Notes under the pieces: generated by a model
The model's database searches: none
What the model was told of the DNA's origin: nothing
Seen by the model: the letters and a program-made list of their open reading frames with translations, nothing else
From: Tetrahymena elliotti 4EA
Lineage: Eukaryota > Ciliophora > Oligohymenophorea > Hymenostomatida > Tetrahymenidae
Assembly: GCA_000231825.2 (NCBI GenBank)
Contig: JH720313.1
Coordinates: 616,130 to 680,129 of the forward strand
DNA: 64,000 bases
Reading direction: 5' to 3'
Program-made: the position numbers and the translations under genes
Shown: piece by piece, positions 25,772 to 37,600 of the stretch
Layout of the letters: every line of letters starts with the position of its first letter
How positions within the stretch are numbered: the stretch's first letter is position 1

Positions 25772-27635
25772 ATGATTTTTAAAGATTAAAAAATTTTGAT
25801 ACTTGTAATTGGCTTCTAATGTTTATTCCATCTTATAAGTAATTTGACTACTAATTCCGTTTAACCTCATGAAGTATTTTTACTTAAATTTTTATGCTAC
25901 TAAATAATATCAAATAGATTCCAAAGAAATTGAAATTACAAAAGTTGAATTAAATGATAATGAAAGCGAAAATGGAAGACCCCTCTTATCTGAAAGCTCA
26001 GTTGTTGATCTTTTAAATTCAGACAATGTAAATTAAATTAGCATGATGCTTTAAAATTAAATTTATGCTTGATATAGTTTGCATATGTTGGAAAGATATA
26101 AATTGGTACTCCTCCTTAAACATTTACTGTAATTTATGATACCGGCTCAAATGTAAATAGTCTAATGTTCATAAATTTAAATAAATAAATCATTTTTTTA
26201 AATTATAAAGGACCTATTTGTATAGCAATAAGGCTGCTCTGGGTGCACGACTACATCCTCTCTTGCAGGTTACACTCCTAATTTTTACAAATAATAACTT
26301 TCATCAACAAGTAATGTTTCAAACGATCCATAGACCCTTGGAGTAAAAATGATTAAAATATTAACATCTTTAAAATTTAATTTAAAATAAACAGTATGGA
26401 TCATTAACTGCTTATGGATATAAAGGAACTGAATCTGTTTGGTTGAATGGGCATGCAGCTTCTAAATTCAAAATGTTATTTGTTTATAGAGAGGGAGCCT
26501 CACAATATGGTTAGAAAAGTGTAATATATTATTGAGGTAGATTTGATAGAAATAATAATAATAATTTTAATAAAAAAGCCAGCCTTTGATGGCCTTATGG
26601 GTTTATCAAATTCAAATTCAAATACAAATATATTTGAATAAGCAAAATCTGAAGGAGTAATAAGTGTAATCATTTTTTATTTTAAATAATATCTAAAATT
26701 TTATGAAATATTTTTTGATAACTATTAGTCCTCTCTCTTTGCTTTCGATTTAGGAAATAAAAAATTTTACTATGATGATATAGATCAAAAATATTTGCTT
26801 GCTCCTAAAGTTCCTTCTTCTATGGATGACAGATGGGTAAAATAAATTTTTAACCACAAATCAAAATATAAAGTTGAATAAAATAATTAAAAATAATAGA
26901 CATTCACTATTTTAGGATTATATATTGATGGAAATGACCATACTGATGATTTAAGCTCTTAAGATGGTTTAGTTGATTCAGGAACATCTCTAATTTATTT
27001 AACATCAGGTAATTAATTATAAATCTTATTTAATTTATCTGGCATTTCTTTTTCAGAGATATTATAAAAAATACTTTATGCTAAAAATATAAAATAGGGA
27101 TAATAAATGCAATAGTTAACTCAAATAAAAACTTTGTATATTTTTAGGGAGGCTACTTTCTTAGACCATGTGATTAGTGCAATTGTTAAGAATTATAATC
27201 TCTGCCAGTTATAGAATTCTTTTCAAGAGGTGCTCGTATAAAGTTACCTCCTTCAGAATACATGATGGTTTATAGAGGTTACTCAGGTTGCTTTTTGTCA
27301 ATATAAGATGGCTCATAATTTGGATTCAATCTTTTAGGTGATTCCTTCATGAGATAATTAGTAGTTACATACAACAAAGAAGACAATGAAATGACTTTTT
27401 ATGGGTATTGATAATATTTTTTATCTAAAAATAATTTTTAAATATTTTTTTTTTAAAATAAAAAAGACCTAATAGTAATTTTATGAAAAACTAGAAGACG
27501 ATACCAATTTTTATAGTACTAACTATATTAGGTTCTTTATCACTTTTATTAGGTCTTTTTGTTTCATACAGAGCTTATAGAGTGAAAGCTAGTTTATACA
27601 GTTATAACTCTTCTTTAACGAGAAGATTAATTTGA
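25772..27635 (+). CDS. membrane-anchored pepsin-family (A1) aspartic protease
   Basis: This is a multi-exon gene with small introns (about 50-80 nt). Exon 1 (25,772-25,838) encodes a signal peptide, MIFKDQKILILVIGFQCLFH. Exon 3 carries FAYVGKIQIGTPPQTF and the first catalytic motif DTGSN (Asp about residue 80), continuing after an intron into DLFVQQQGCSGC. The second catalytic motif is DSGTS, in GLVDSGTSLIYL near 26,970, with Ser where DTG is usual; DSG occurs in active family members. It is followed by ILG-like FNLLGDSFMRQLVVTYN. The last exon encodes a TM helix (IPIFIVLTILGSLSLLLGLF) and a short basic tail ending at TGA 27,633-27,635, so the enzyme is type I membrane-bound, facing the endolysosomal lumen or outside. 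The exon 1-2 junction (25,838/25,918) was chosen because it keeps phase. Confidence 0.88.
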
Positions 27636-28000
27636 ATAAAGTTAACAAAATAATAAATTATCTTTAAAAATATTTAATTTCAAAATGTAAAAATCTTTTT
27701 ATTAAAATTTGTAAATCTTATTTCTGTCATGAGATGATCTTCTCTGCTCTACCATAAAAGATAAATTATTTCAACAATAAAAAAATTATTTTCATTTAGA
27801 ATTAATTTATATTTAATCTTTTTATTTATTTAGTTAGATATTTATTTTACTTTGGGGCTTCTAAATTTCTAAGAATAATTAATCAGAAGATATTCTCATT
27901 AAAAATTTGAATAAATTAATTATTTAATATCTCGAAATTATTCAAGAAAAAAGATTCTTTAAAATTTATAAAGATATAAAATTATATAACTAAGCAAGAT
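27636..28000. other. short intergenic region
   Basis: 365 nt between the protease stop and the NAA30 start. It contains A/T runs and is the presumed NAA30 promoter. Confidence 0.5.
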
Positions 28001-28618
28001 ATGTCTACAGAAGAATAGCAAAATTTAGATCCCTCTAAGGTAGTTTATGAAACCTATAAGAATGAAGAACAAATAGGAATAATGATGAAGATGATAGAAA
28101 GTGAATTAAGCGAGCCTTATTCAATTTTCACTTATAGATATTTTTTAAATGGATGGAGAGAGTTATCATATTTAGCTTTTTATGAAGGTGAAATGATTGG
28201 TGTTGTAATTGGTAATTTAACAAAGCATAAGTCTTAGAGACTCAGAGGCTATGTAGGAATGATTGTTGTTAAAAAACAATTTAGAAGACTTAAATTAGGT
28301 AGAAAATTAGCTTAAATCTTTATCGATAAATGCAAAGAATTAGGAGCTGATGAAGTATGTTTAGAAACAGAATGCTGCAACATAGCAGCTCTTAAATTAT
28401 ATTAGAGTCTTGGTTTTGCAAAAGTTAAAAAGCTTATGAATTACTATTTGAATGGTAATGATGCCTACAGACTTAAGTTGTGGTTTACTGATAAAGTTGG
28501 AAGAGAAGAAATAGAATATAGATAACAGGAAGAATTAAAAAAACTTTAGGAGTAATAAGAAAAAGAAAATTAAGCTGAGAAAAGTTAAGAAGTAGCTTAG
28601 GAAAAGAAAGAGTAGTGA
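28001..28618 (+). CDS. NAA30: NAA30/MAK3, catalytic subunit of N-terminal acetyltransferase C
   Basis: An intronless frame of 205 residues (ATG 28,001, TGA 28,616-28,618). The GNAT fold spans about residues 20-165. It contains the NAA30 signature EPYSIFTYRYFLNGWRELSY (38-57), GYVGMIVVKKQFRRLKLGRK (83-102) with the acetyl-CoA pyrophosphate loop, ADEVCLETECCNIAALKLY and the C-terminal FAKVKKLMNYYLNGNDAYRL. The family acetylates N termini starting Met-Leu, Met-Ile, Met-Phe and similar, in complex with NAA35 and NAA38 on ribosomes. A charged Gln/Glu/Lys tail follows from about residue 170. The Gln positions in this conserved protein are encoded by TAA and TAG, which is direct evidence for the reassigned code. 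Confidence 0.95.
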
Positions 28619-28900
28619 TTATTAATCATTGTTGCACAATATTTATTTAAACTTAAACTTTATATTCTGTCTTTTATGATTATTAATAATCTTTTTTTTT
28701 ATTAATTCGACTTTAAAATATTTTGGAAAATTAAAATCATTTATTTTAAAAATAATCATTTAATTGCTTTTACTGTTTTTATGTATTTAAAACTAAAATT
28801 AAATAAGGCTTTATTTTATTGGGATTTTTTTTTAGTTTTTAGTTTTAAGGTCTAATCTAATTTGTTATTTAACTAAGTAATTAGATTTTTAAAAAATCTT

Positions 28901-28917
28901 AGAGAGAGAGAGAGAGA
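28901..28917. repeat. (AG)n microsatellite
   Basis: An uninterrupted AG dinucleotide tract of about 17 nt in the 3' flank of NAA30. Confidence 0.9.
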
Positions 28918-29310
28918 ATTAGTTTGTTAGTAAATAATGAAATTATTATGAAGTAATTTATTTTTTGATTGGAAATAATTTCACAAGATCATTCCTGAAT
29001 TGTTTTATAAAGATAAACATAGAAATATAGAAAAAGGATAATGGCTCAATTCTATTTATAATTTTAAGTGTTAGTTGGTTTTAAAAATTTTAGCTCGAAA
29101 ACAGATATTATTAATATTCATTTTTTTGTTAAGTTTAGTTATCAAAAATAAATTTAAGTGATTCTAATTTGGCAGATAATGGTTAAATATAAATTAAATT
29201 TTATCTCCTTTTAAATTTTAATTTGAGATAAAAACTTTTATATAAATTTATGCAACATCAAAAGACAACTTTCAATTTCATTTTTAAAACAACTCTTTGT
29301 TTTATTCTCT

Positions 29311-29346
29311 ACTTACTAGCTAACTAGCTAGCTAGAGAGTTAGTTG
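29311..29346. repeat. CTAG-rich palindromic cluster
   Basis: It contains the 12-nt palindrome CTAGCTAGCTAG at 29,324-29,335, flanked by CTAGCTAA and GAGAGTTAG-like arms. It could form a short hairpin in the intergenic transcript ends. Confidence 0.7.
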
Positions 29347-29448
29347 ATAAATAAATTATTTCTTATACAAACTAGATTTTTCTTTCTAATTTTTTTTGAT
29401 TTATTTATTTTTGCATTTTTTGTCTTGTCAAGATATTTTGAGTCTGGG

Positions 29449-29478
29449 TTTATTTATTTGTTTGTTTGTTTGTTCGTT
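29449..29478. repeat. TTTG/TTTA tetranucleotide tract
   Basis: Tandem TTTA then TTTG units between the convergent NAA30 and CK1 genes. A shorter similar tract lies near 29,613-29,640. Confidence 0.7.
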
Positions 29479-29664
29479 AATAATTAATAGGTTATATTTA
29501 CTTAAGTAATTTGATTAATTTTTTTTGGTGAGTTGTGTATATAATTTTTTGAAAAAAAGATATAATTAATTGAATTAAAAGATTATATTTAGAGATTACA
29601 CTTTCTTATTGATTGCTTATTTGTTTATTTGTTTGTTTATCAATCTGCTTTAAGCTTAATATTT

Positions 29665-31251
29665 TCATTCTTGTACTTCTTGTGCTTCTTGTATATTTTG
29701 CATACTTTGCGATTTATTTATATTATTTGCATTCTAAACATTTATTATTGAAGATTTTAGCATCATTTGGTTATCAGTCATAGAAAATCTCATCGGTGAG
29801 GAGGCAACTACTTTCTATACTTTCACTTTCTCATCTTGCATTGGAGTATACTCACTAGATACATTATTGTATTGTGAAGAATTTTATGAATGCTCATCTT
29901 CACCACCACTTTATGATGTATTAATCTAGTAAGGTATATTGATGTCTGTTGAGCTTCTAGCATTAATATGATTTTGTCCAGTTTTACTTGTTGTTAAATT
30001 TTTAATGTCTTCAATTTAGGGGTTGGAAGTAAAATGAGGAATATTGGCAAAACTGTGTCTAGAAAGAGTTAATGATTACTCAGTTTTGAATAGAGGAACT
30101 TCAAATGTTGAATCTTAAATACGTTCTATTGTATCTTCATAGAATTAGGCTGTTTCAGTAAATTAAGTTTCTCTTCTTTTTACATCACTGTCATTAGCAT
30201 TAGTATTTACGACTTAAGGAGTATTTACAATATTGTTTGGGTTTTACTATTTCTATTTCAACTACTGTTACCTGTTAATTTAATCAGAGTATTATTTTTT
30301 TATAGAACAACTGTTTTCACACCAATCAAGACAGTGTTAGCTTTCAATAGAAATGTTTTTTTCTTCTTAAATTTGTTTCGCATCTTTTAAAAAGGATTGC
30401 TATAATAATTTATATTTTGGCTCTTGTTCAAATGAAAGACCTTTTACATGTTCCATATAAGTTTTAAATGAGCTAGGTAATCCTTTGCATAAATCTTCTA
30501 ACTTTGTTTCAATTTTTAAATGCTTGATTTATTCAAATTTTTCTTCTCTTTTTTCTAGCGTGAGATTTTACCATGGGAGTTCGCCTTTTGCTAAATAAAT
30601 AAGTACATACCCAAGAGCTTCTAGATCGTCTCTACGAGATTATTCAATTCCACGGTGACTATTTATTGAGGTATAACGCGCAGTACCTACTAACCCTTTA
30701 TTGCTATCTTCTGGGATATGCTTATTATTCAAATCTATATACTTCTTAGAAAGACCAAAGTCTATTATGTAAATGTTATGGTGATTACCTTCTGTACCAA
30801 TAACAAAATTTTCTGGTTTAATATCACGATGCAAGAATCCCTTACTGTGCATAAGCTCAAGAGCTTCAACCATTTAAGTGCCAATCAGTAAAGTTGTATA
30901 ATGAGACAACTTGTTATATTTTTTCTTCAAAGACTCTAAGTTTTGCCCCAAAAAACTCATAATTATAAAAGACATCTGATCATTTTACATTTCTTCAATT
31001 AACCTAGGAAAATGATGACAATCCTTCATCTACTTCATAATATAAGCTTCCTTTAAAAGCATCCCTTGTGCACCTCTCTTATCTTTTTTTTCAATTTTGA
31101 CTGCCCTAAGTTTCTTATCAACCATGTCATAAACTTTATGAATTTCACCAAAGGAACCTGATCCTATTTTATCTATTGATCTATATCTAGGATTGAAAAT
31201 AGTATCCTACATAATCTTTCTTGGTATATACTCGCTTAGATTAGCCTTCAT
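29665..31251 (-). CDS. casein kinase 1 family Ser/Thr kinase with long Gln/Asn/Ser tail
   Basis: An intronless frame of 528 residues (ATG 31,249-31,251, TGA 29,665-29,667). The CK1 kinase domain is about residues 20-300: glycine loop IGSGSFGEIH (29-38), beta-3 lysine K52 in AVKIE, catalytic HRDIKPENF (141-149), DFGLSKKY (164-171), and the CK1-specific SINSHRGIEQSRRDDLEALG (195-214) in place of an APE motif, then LAKGELPW. The C-terminal roughly 230 residues are low-complexity Gln, Asn, Ser and Thr with no fold, ending QNIQEAQEVQE; in the family such tails control localisation and autoinhibition. Ciliates have many CK1 paralogues. The conventional code shows only the 30,640-30,873 piece of this gene. 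Confidence 0.93.
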
Positions 31252-34200
31252 TCTATTTATATAAAATATTTTTAATAACTAAAAAAATGTTTTCAAATTT
31301 TAATTTATGTTTAAGTAAAATGCAGTATTCTATCATTTATTTATTTATCTCCTTCTTTTTAAACGAGATTTATTTTTATAGAGTTTGATAGCCATTTTTC
31401 AACTAACTATTCTTACGAATATAGGTCAAATAATTATCAAGACTCCTTAATAGCTCATTTAACTAAAAAAAAACGTTATTTTTTGAACTTGAAATAATTT
31501 CAAGTATGACAATATTGGTTTGAACTATTCAAGTAGCTTACTTAAAAAATTGGAAATCCTAATGACTGCTCCACAATTATAATGAATTTTTATTAGAAAA
31601 TTAATGAATTTATTAGAACCAATAAAAAGGTCTGATTTTTGGGTGAAAAAACTGACTGATGAGGAAAAAGCAAATAAGCTTAAATATTAATGGTACCTCA
31701 TATTATCTAATCCTGTTTTCATGACTATGTAGAAGAGCTAATTTGGAAAGGCTTATAATACTATAAATTTTTTGTTTGTTTGTTTTTATATTATGTTTAT
31801 ACAATTGATGTTTTATTCTTATTAAACAAATGACTTATTTGCTCACTCTTTTGCTTAAATTTCGCTGATTTTTAATTAAAAAATGAATTGATGATATAAT
31901 TACGAAAATTATTTATTAAATTTTCTTTATAAAAGTTAGATGATCTTCTATTCTTTTAATTGATTTCTTTTTTTAATTATTAGGAATTAGTAATAAAAAC
32001 TATATTTAACTTATTTATTTTCTTATTAAAAAATCTGATTAATTTTTTGCATTTTCTGATTTTTTTTTTTTTGATATACTTATTCAGCCTATCTTTATTT
32101 TTTCTTGGATTATCTTTGGCTAAGCTGATACCCAGTAGTGCTAATAATTTTAATTTTAAAATGTTCCTACTCAACTTATTGCAATTTGAAAAAAAATTTT
32201 TTTCTTGCAATAGACAAATATATTTACTAAAATCGTAAAAAGCTTAAAGAAACTTATATTTTTATTTGAGAAATTGGTCTCATTAAAATGATTTCTAATA
32301 TATTTTATGTCTCTCAAAATTTAAATTGATCATTTTTGTGTTCTAAAATTGTAAAAAAATTGTATTTTTTATATCAAATAAAAATATTAACTTTAATTTG
32401 TGAAATTAACCCAGTAATATTACAAATGTTATTAGCAATAAATAATAGTATTAAATATAAATCAATTTTACTTTCCTAAAATAGTCTTATGACATAATAA
32501 ATTGTGCAAAATTTTGTATAAAATATTATTTTATTTTTAAAAAACTATCAATTTATCCTATATTTAAGTTATGAAAAATACAGAAATTAATATGAAGACT
32601 TTTTATTTAATTTTTCTTTAATAATCAAGTAAGCAAAGAAATCTAGCAAGTCTTGTGACTAAAAATCATGTTATATAAATTATTTACTCATTAATTTTTT
32701 TAACAAGATTATAAAAAAACATTAAATTTTACTATTTTAATTATTTGAAAAAAATTCATTAAAAATTAAAAAGTAAAGTAACAAAGTTATGTTTTAATTT
32801 TTCTTCAAATGAATACCAAATATTATGAAATAATCAAAAAAATCTATTTATTTAAATAAATATCATTTTTTAATCAACATAAATAAATTCATTTTGAAAT
32901 TTAATTGATTTTTGAACTTATTGCTGAAAAGAAATAAAATTTGTAATAATAATTTAGTTTCTAAAATATCGTTTAAATTAATTTTTAGCATTTTTCAAAA
33001 TTGTTTTACTACTTGATTTTGAGCGATATTTAATTTAAACAATAAAATAAAAATTCACTGTTTAACCATATTTTTATGAAAATATTTTCTTATTATTTAA
33101 AATAAAATTTTAGATACAAGTCAATTTAGATCATTTTATTATATATTGTAAAAACAGGTATATTTATTATTATTTGAGCCCTTAATTTACCTTAAAATAA
33201 TAAGGTTCTATTTCGGAGATATTTTAATAATTGAAAAATAAATTCGTATCTAGCAAAAATATTTAGGCTTAAAAATGAATTTAAAAGATTTACTTACTAT
33301 CCTATAGAAATCCAATCTTATTTTTTAATTAATTAAATAGTAAAAGAATAAGTTTATTAAGTATTAAATAATTTAGATTAAAAATAATTGATCATTACAC
33401 TTAGTAAAAGTGATTATGTTTTTTAAAGGTTACATTTTTTATTTTGCCTATAGAATTGATAATTACTTTTTGTTAAGGATATAAATTGAAAATCATCTGT
33501 TTAGTTAAGATATTTTATCATTAAACTATTGAATTTATTTAATTCAAGTAATTATAATAAATTTTTTTGTGGTTTTGATATTCGATTACTTTATTTTGAC
33601 TAATTGAAAAAATCTATTTAAGAAGATAAAAGTATAGAAACGAATCTTTGATAAAATTTCAAAAATGAATATTTTAAAACCATAGAATTTAATACTTTTT
33701 AAAAATCAAAACCATAAATTTACCTTACAATGTTAATAATTAAAAAAACCAAATTATTTTTGATTTTCAAATTAATTTGGATAATTGTAAGGTTTTTTTT
33801 AATTGAAATATCAAATATAAAGATCAAAAAAGACTTTACTTTATTTACAAAATTTATTCACCGAATATTTTCAAATATCGTTCGTTCTCTAGTCTTAACC
33901 AAAAAGAACTAATTAATAATTCACAATAAAAATTGATTTTAGAAATAATACTATTTGAAGAATTAGTCTATTTTAAAATAATCAGGTATTTAAAAAATTG
34001 CTTAAAATTTTTCTTCTTCTCTGAAAAAATTAAAAAATTTTATACAAAGTTGTTCTCAATATTGAAGATACTAGAATGAATTAGCTGATAAAGTAAGTAA
34101 AGACTACTCTCTTATTATATTTTATTTACAAATGATTGTAAATTTGAAGAGGAAAATCATTCAAATTTGTTTAATTGAAAAGAATAAAAAGAAAGATTTT

Positions 34201-34684
34201 TTATTTAGCATGAAAAATAAATAATTCACATATAATCGTAAGATTTATTCTGTAACAAAATCTTCTTCCCTTAGTTTTAGTTAGATGTATTGTTTAATTT
34301 GTAAAAATACTGATGCTTCACGCAAAGAATAAAGTTAACTGTTGCAATATTTGTCTTTTTTTGCAATTACTAATTTAATTTACAGTTATTTAGCTGTAAA
34401 TCAATTTTTTAAAAATGAAGGGCTATTAAATTTATCAAAATAATTGGTTTACACAAACAAAAGCTGTGATTTATTCCTGTTTTTTTAGCATTGCAAGCAA
34501 TTTTTAGAAATGATAAATAAAATTTAGGAATAAATGCTTGGAATTTGGTAAACAATAAATTTCGTAGTAGATGCTTATAAAAACAAAAGCAAGCAACACA
34601 AAAAACAAAAAAAAATTTTTTTAACATAAGTTAAAATTTGATTAAACAAGTAAAAAAAAATAATACAAGTTGTCAAAATAAGGG
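31252..34684. other. 3.4-kb nearly empty AT-rich region
   Basis: This runs from the CK1 start to the giant gene at 34,685 and includes both promoters. Apart from a weak frame at 31,604-31,891, only low-complexity A/T DNA is seen. Short open frames (31,980-32,210 -, 32,047-32,238 +, 33,730-33,912 +, 34,409-34,627 -) are Phe/Lys/Ile/Asn-rich, as random A/T sequence would be. Confidence 0.5.
31604..31891 (+). CDS. weak small ORF, possibly a TM protein
   Basis: 95 residues from ATG 31,604 to TGA 31,889-31,891. The start, MNLLEPIKRSDFWVKKLTD, and the next 25 residues look like protein. A hydrophobic span follows (FLFVCFYIMFIQLMFY). There is no recognised family. A frame of this length is not rare by chance where TGA is the only stop, so this is a tentative gene or gene fragment. 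Confidence 0.25.
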
Positions 34685-37600
34685 ATGAAGAAGAATTTAA
34701 TGAAAAACCCAATCTTTATTTCTATAGCTCTAGTTATTTAAATAAATGTGTTGCATTCTTAGACCATTAGCTATTGCTAAACAGAATCTGCTGATGACTA
34801 AGATTGTTTATAATGTATTGAAGGATATAACTTAGTGAAATAGTCAGATGTATAGGCCTATTTAGCTCTTACTTAAAACTCTTTATAATCTATTTCTACT
34901 AACAAAAAAACTGTTTGCTAGTCCTAATGCTCTCCTTATTTTTATAGATCATCTTCTCCTTCTTCGGATGGAAACTTCTCTTGCAGCTCAACTTGCTCTT
35001 AAACATAATTAGGAGATGATCTTACTCGCAGTTGCTAGGAAGTTTTTTAATGTCCAGACTCATTTTAATACGGATAATCTTTTCATTCAGGGATAGCAGA
35101 TAACTTGATTCTTTATAAAAAAAATCCTACATAAGAGGTTATAGAAATACTTTCAAGTAGTTCAAGTGACTCAAGAATTTTAGTTTGGGATAGCTAAATA
35201 GGATAGCTAACAGCTGAATTTAAAGGACACACTTCTGGGGTTTTGAAAATTGCATTTATTGATAGCTTTGATAATTTAACTTCTGATGTATTTAGATTGT
35301 TAAGTTTCTCTTCTGGAGGAGAAGTAATAATATGGAATTATCTAAAAGCTACAATTCTATCAAAAATCCAAGTGGTTAATGGGCAGCTTTCATCTTCTAG
35401 TGAAGTTGAATATAGTAGCAACTAGATCATCTCATTTGGATTGTAGGGTGAGTTTTTCTTAGTAAATTATTTAACATCATCTAGCATAAAGTATGTTGGT
35501 CATACTTAAGTTGTTACATAAGTTTTATTTATAAAATCTAATAGTGATTTAATTAACTCAGATTATTTAATTTCTGCTTCAATGGATAGAAATCTCGTTT
35601 TGTGGGAAATTAAATCTCCCAATGCTCCTATATAATTAATCTCATAATATTAAATCACATCGTTTTTTGTAATGTATCTGCCATCAAATCTAAATACTTA
35701 AAATTTATCTTTATATCTGTTTGCTTATGGTAAAGATATACCAAGTAATTAGATATAAACTAAAGTAGGTAATCTTGGTGGAATTTAAGACAATAACTTC
35801 AAAACAAATTTTGTAAATAGCATTTAGTCATTTAACGACCACTAGAATAGTATTATAAATATAATTGTAGACTCCCTTAATTTAAAGATGATTACTTATT
35901 CATATAATGAGTTGATAATATATGATTCTAAGTTAAACGGAGCCTCACTATTATTTACACTAAATCAAAAATCCAATTTAGCATCTCTTTTACCTTCTAC
36001 CGATATTTAGATTTCTAATTGTCAGTTATTTGGGAATATACTAATTATTTCTTCATTGTTTGGTGAAATACTATTATATTCATATAATGTAAATGTTTCT
36101 GGTTAATCTTCATTGGTATCCGCTCTGCCATCAAATTATATTACCATACAAAGAGAGAAAAAATTAAATTCCATAATAAAAGTTTTATATTCTGAAATAG
36201 ATAATACATTATACGCATATGCTAACTAAATAGTAGCTTTTAATTACTCCTCGAGAACAACTAAATTTGTTATTAATAACTTCCCAAGTCCTGTCATTTC
36301 ATATACTAGTGCTGCATTGAAAGTGTATCAAAAAGCTAGTAATTCTTTAGTAGCTACTGTTTCAAGTGATGGTAGAGGATTTGTGTATGATAAAATTACT
36401 TTTTAATTAATTTCAATTTTAGAATACTCAAAAAACTAAAAAATTTCAAGATTCCAATAAGTTATATAGCCAATAACTGTTGTTGTAGTTTTAAATTAAA
36501 ATGTTTGCATATCATATCAAGATACTACTTTCGTTTGCTATGATCCTGTTACTGCTAAAGTTAACTACTCACATTAAAATAATGAAGAAGCATATTTGAA
36601 TTTGTTTGAAGATTATACAAGAAATTTTGTCTTTGCTTTTGGTTTGAGTAAAGCTGTGGTCTATGACTTAAATCTTAAAAAAGTACATTCAAGTATTTCC
36701 TTAGACAATTAATTTTATGTTTATAACATTTAATGCTAATTTGATCTTCTTTATGCTTCATCTATGTCTGGAGTGCTGGTTAAATTAAACTATCCTGAAC
36801 TATCAGTTTAATACACATAAAGTTATACATATTTGAATACAAATTCATAAAAAATAAATGGATGGAAATTAGATGATAAAAATAATTTATGCATTGTGTA
36901 CTTTAATGGTGGTTTGGTAATATTGTTAAACCCGAATCTGACCTATTTTAAACACTTTTTGTATAAATCAGCTCCAACAATAGTAAGTTTCATTATTTTT
37001 TTTTCACGAAATATGTTTTACTTGTCCCAATAAATTTAAGTTATAATCTGATTTTAAAAAACTTTAATTTAGCCAGTTTTTTGAAGAAAAACATAAAAAA
37101 CTTTTATTTAGGTTATTAAGAGTGAAAAGAATTTTTATTTTTTTATTTTAATGAATGCATTTGTAATCTTATGTTTTTAATAATTAAAAGTGTGGTATAA
37201 ACTATCCTGCCGTCGCTACATGTGCAACAATAGCAGGTGGCGTTGTTGCTTGGGGATTGTTTGTAGATTATTTTTTTGAGTAGTAATTACTACAATTTTC
37301 TATTTTAGAAGGTTAGTTTTCTTTTGTTTATGGACAAGCTTTCCTTTCTATAGATTACGATGCTTATGGATCAGGTATTTTAGTAGGAGATTTGTAATAT
37401 CTTTTGGCCTCTCAAAACTTCAATACATTAGAAAAAATAAAAAATTTCAACATAGATGATGATAGAATGCAGATATTTACATTGACAGATTAAGGAAGTG
37501 TTAATGCTTATCATTTTACTCCTTAACCATCTATTATTGTTGAATGGTAGTAATCTAATTAAAATCAAATAATAAGCAAAATATAAATTTTCTAGGAAGC

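Larger units (their letters stand above)
28619..29664. other. intergenic between convergent genes, with simple repeats
   Basis: This is the 3' flank of NAA30 (+) and of the CK1 kinase (-). No gene is seen. It contains an (AG)n tract, a CTAG palindrome cluster and a TTTG tract, listed separately. Confidence 0.55.

Noticed and set aside
34409..34627. Short - strand frame with Cys and Phe-rich start
   Set aside because: Random-like composition just upstream of the giant gene; more likely its promoter or leader.
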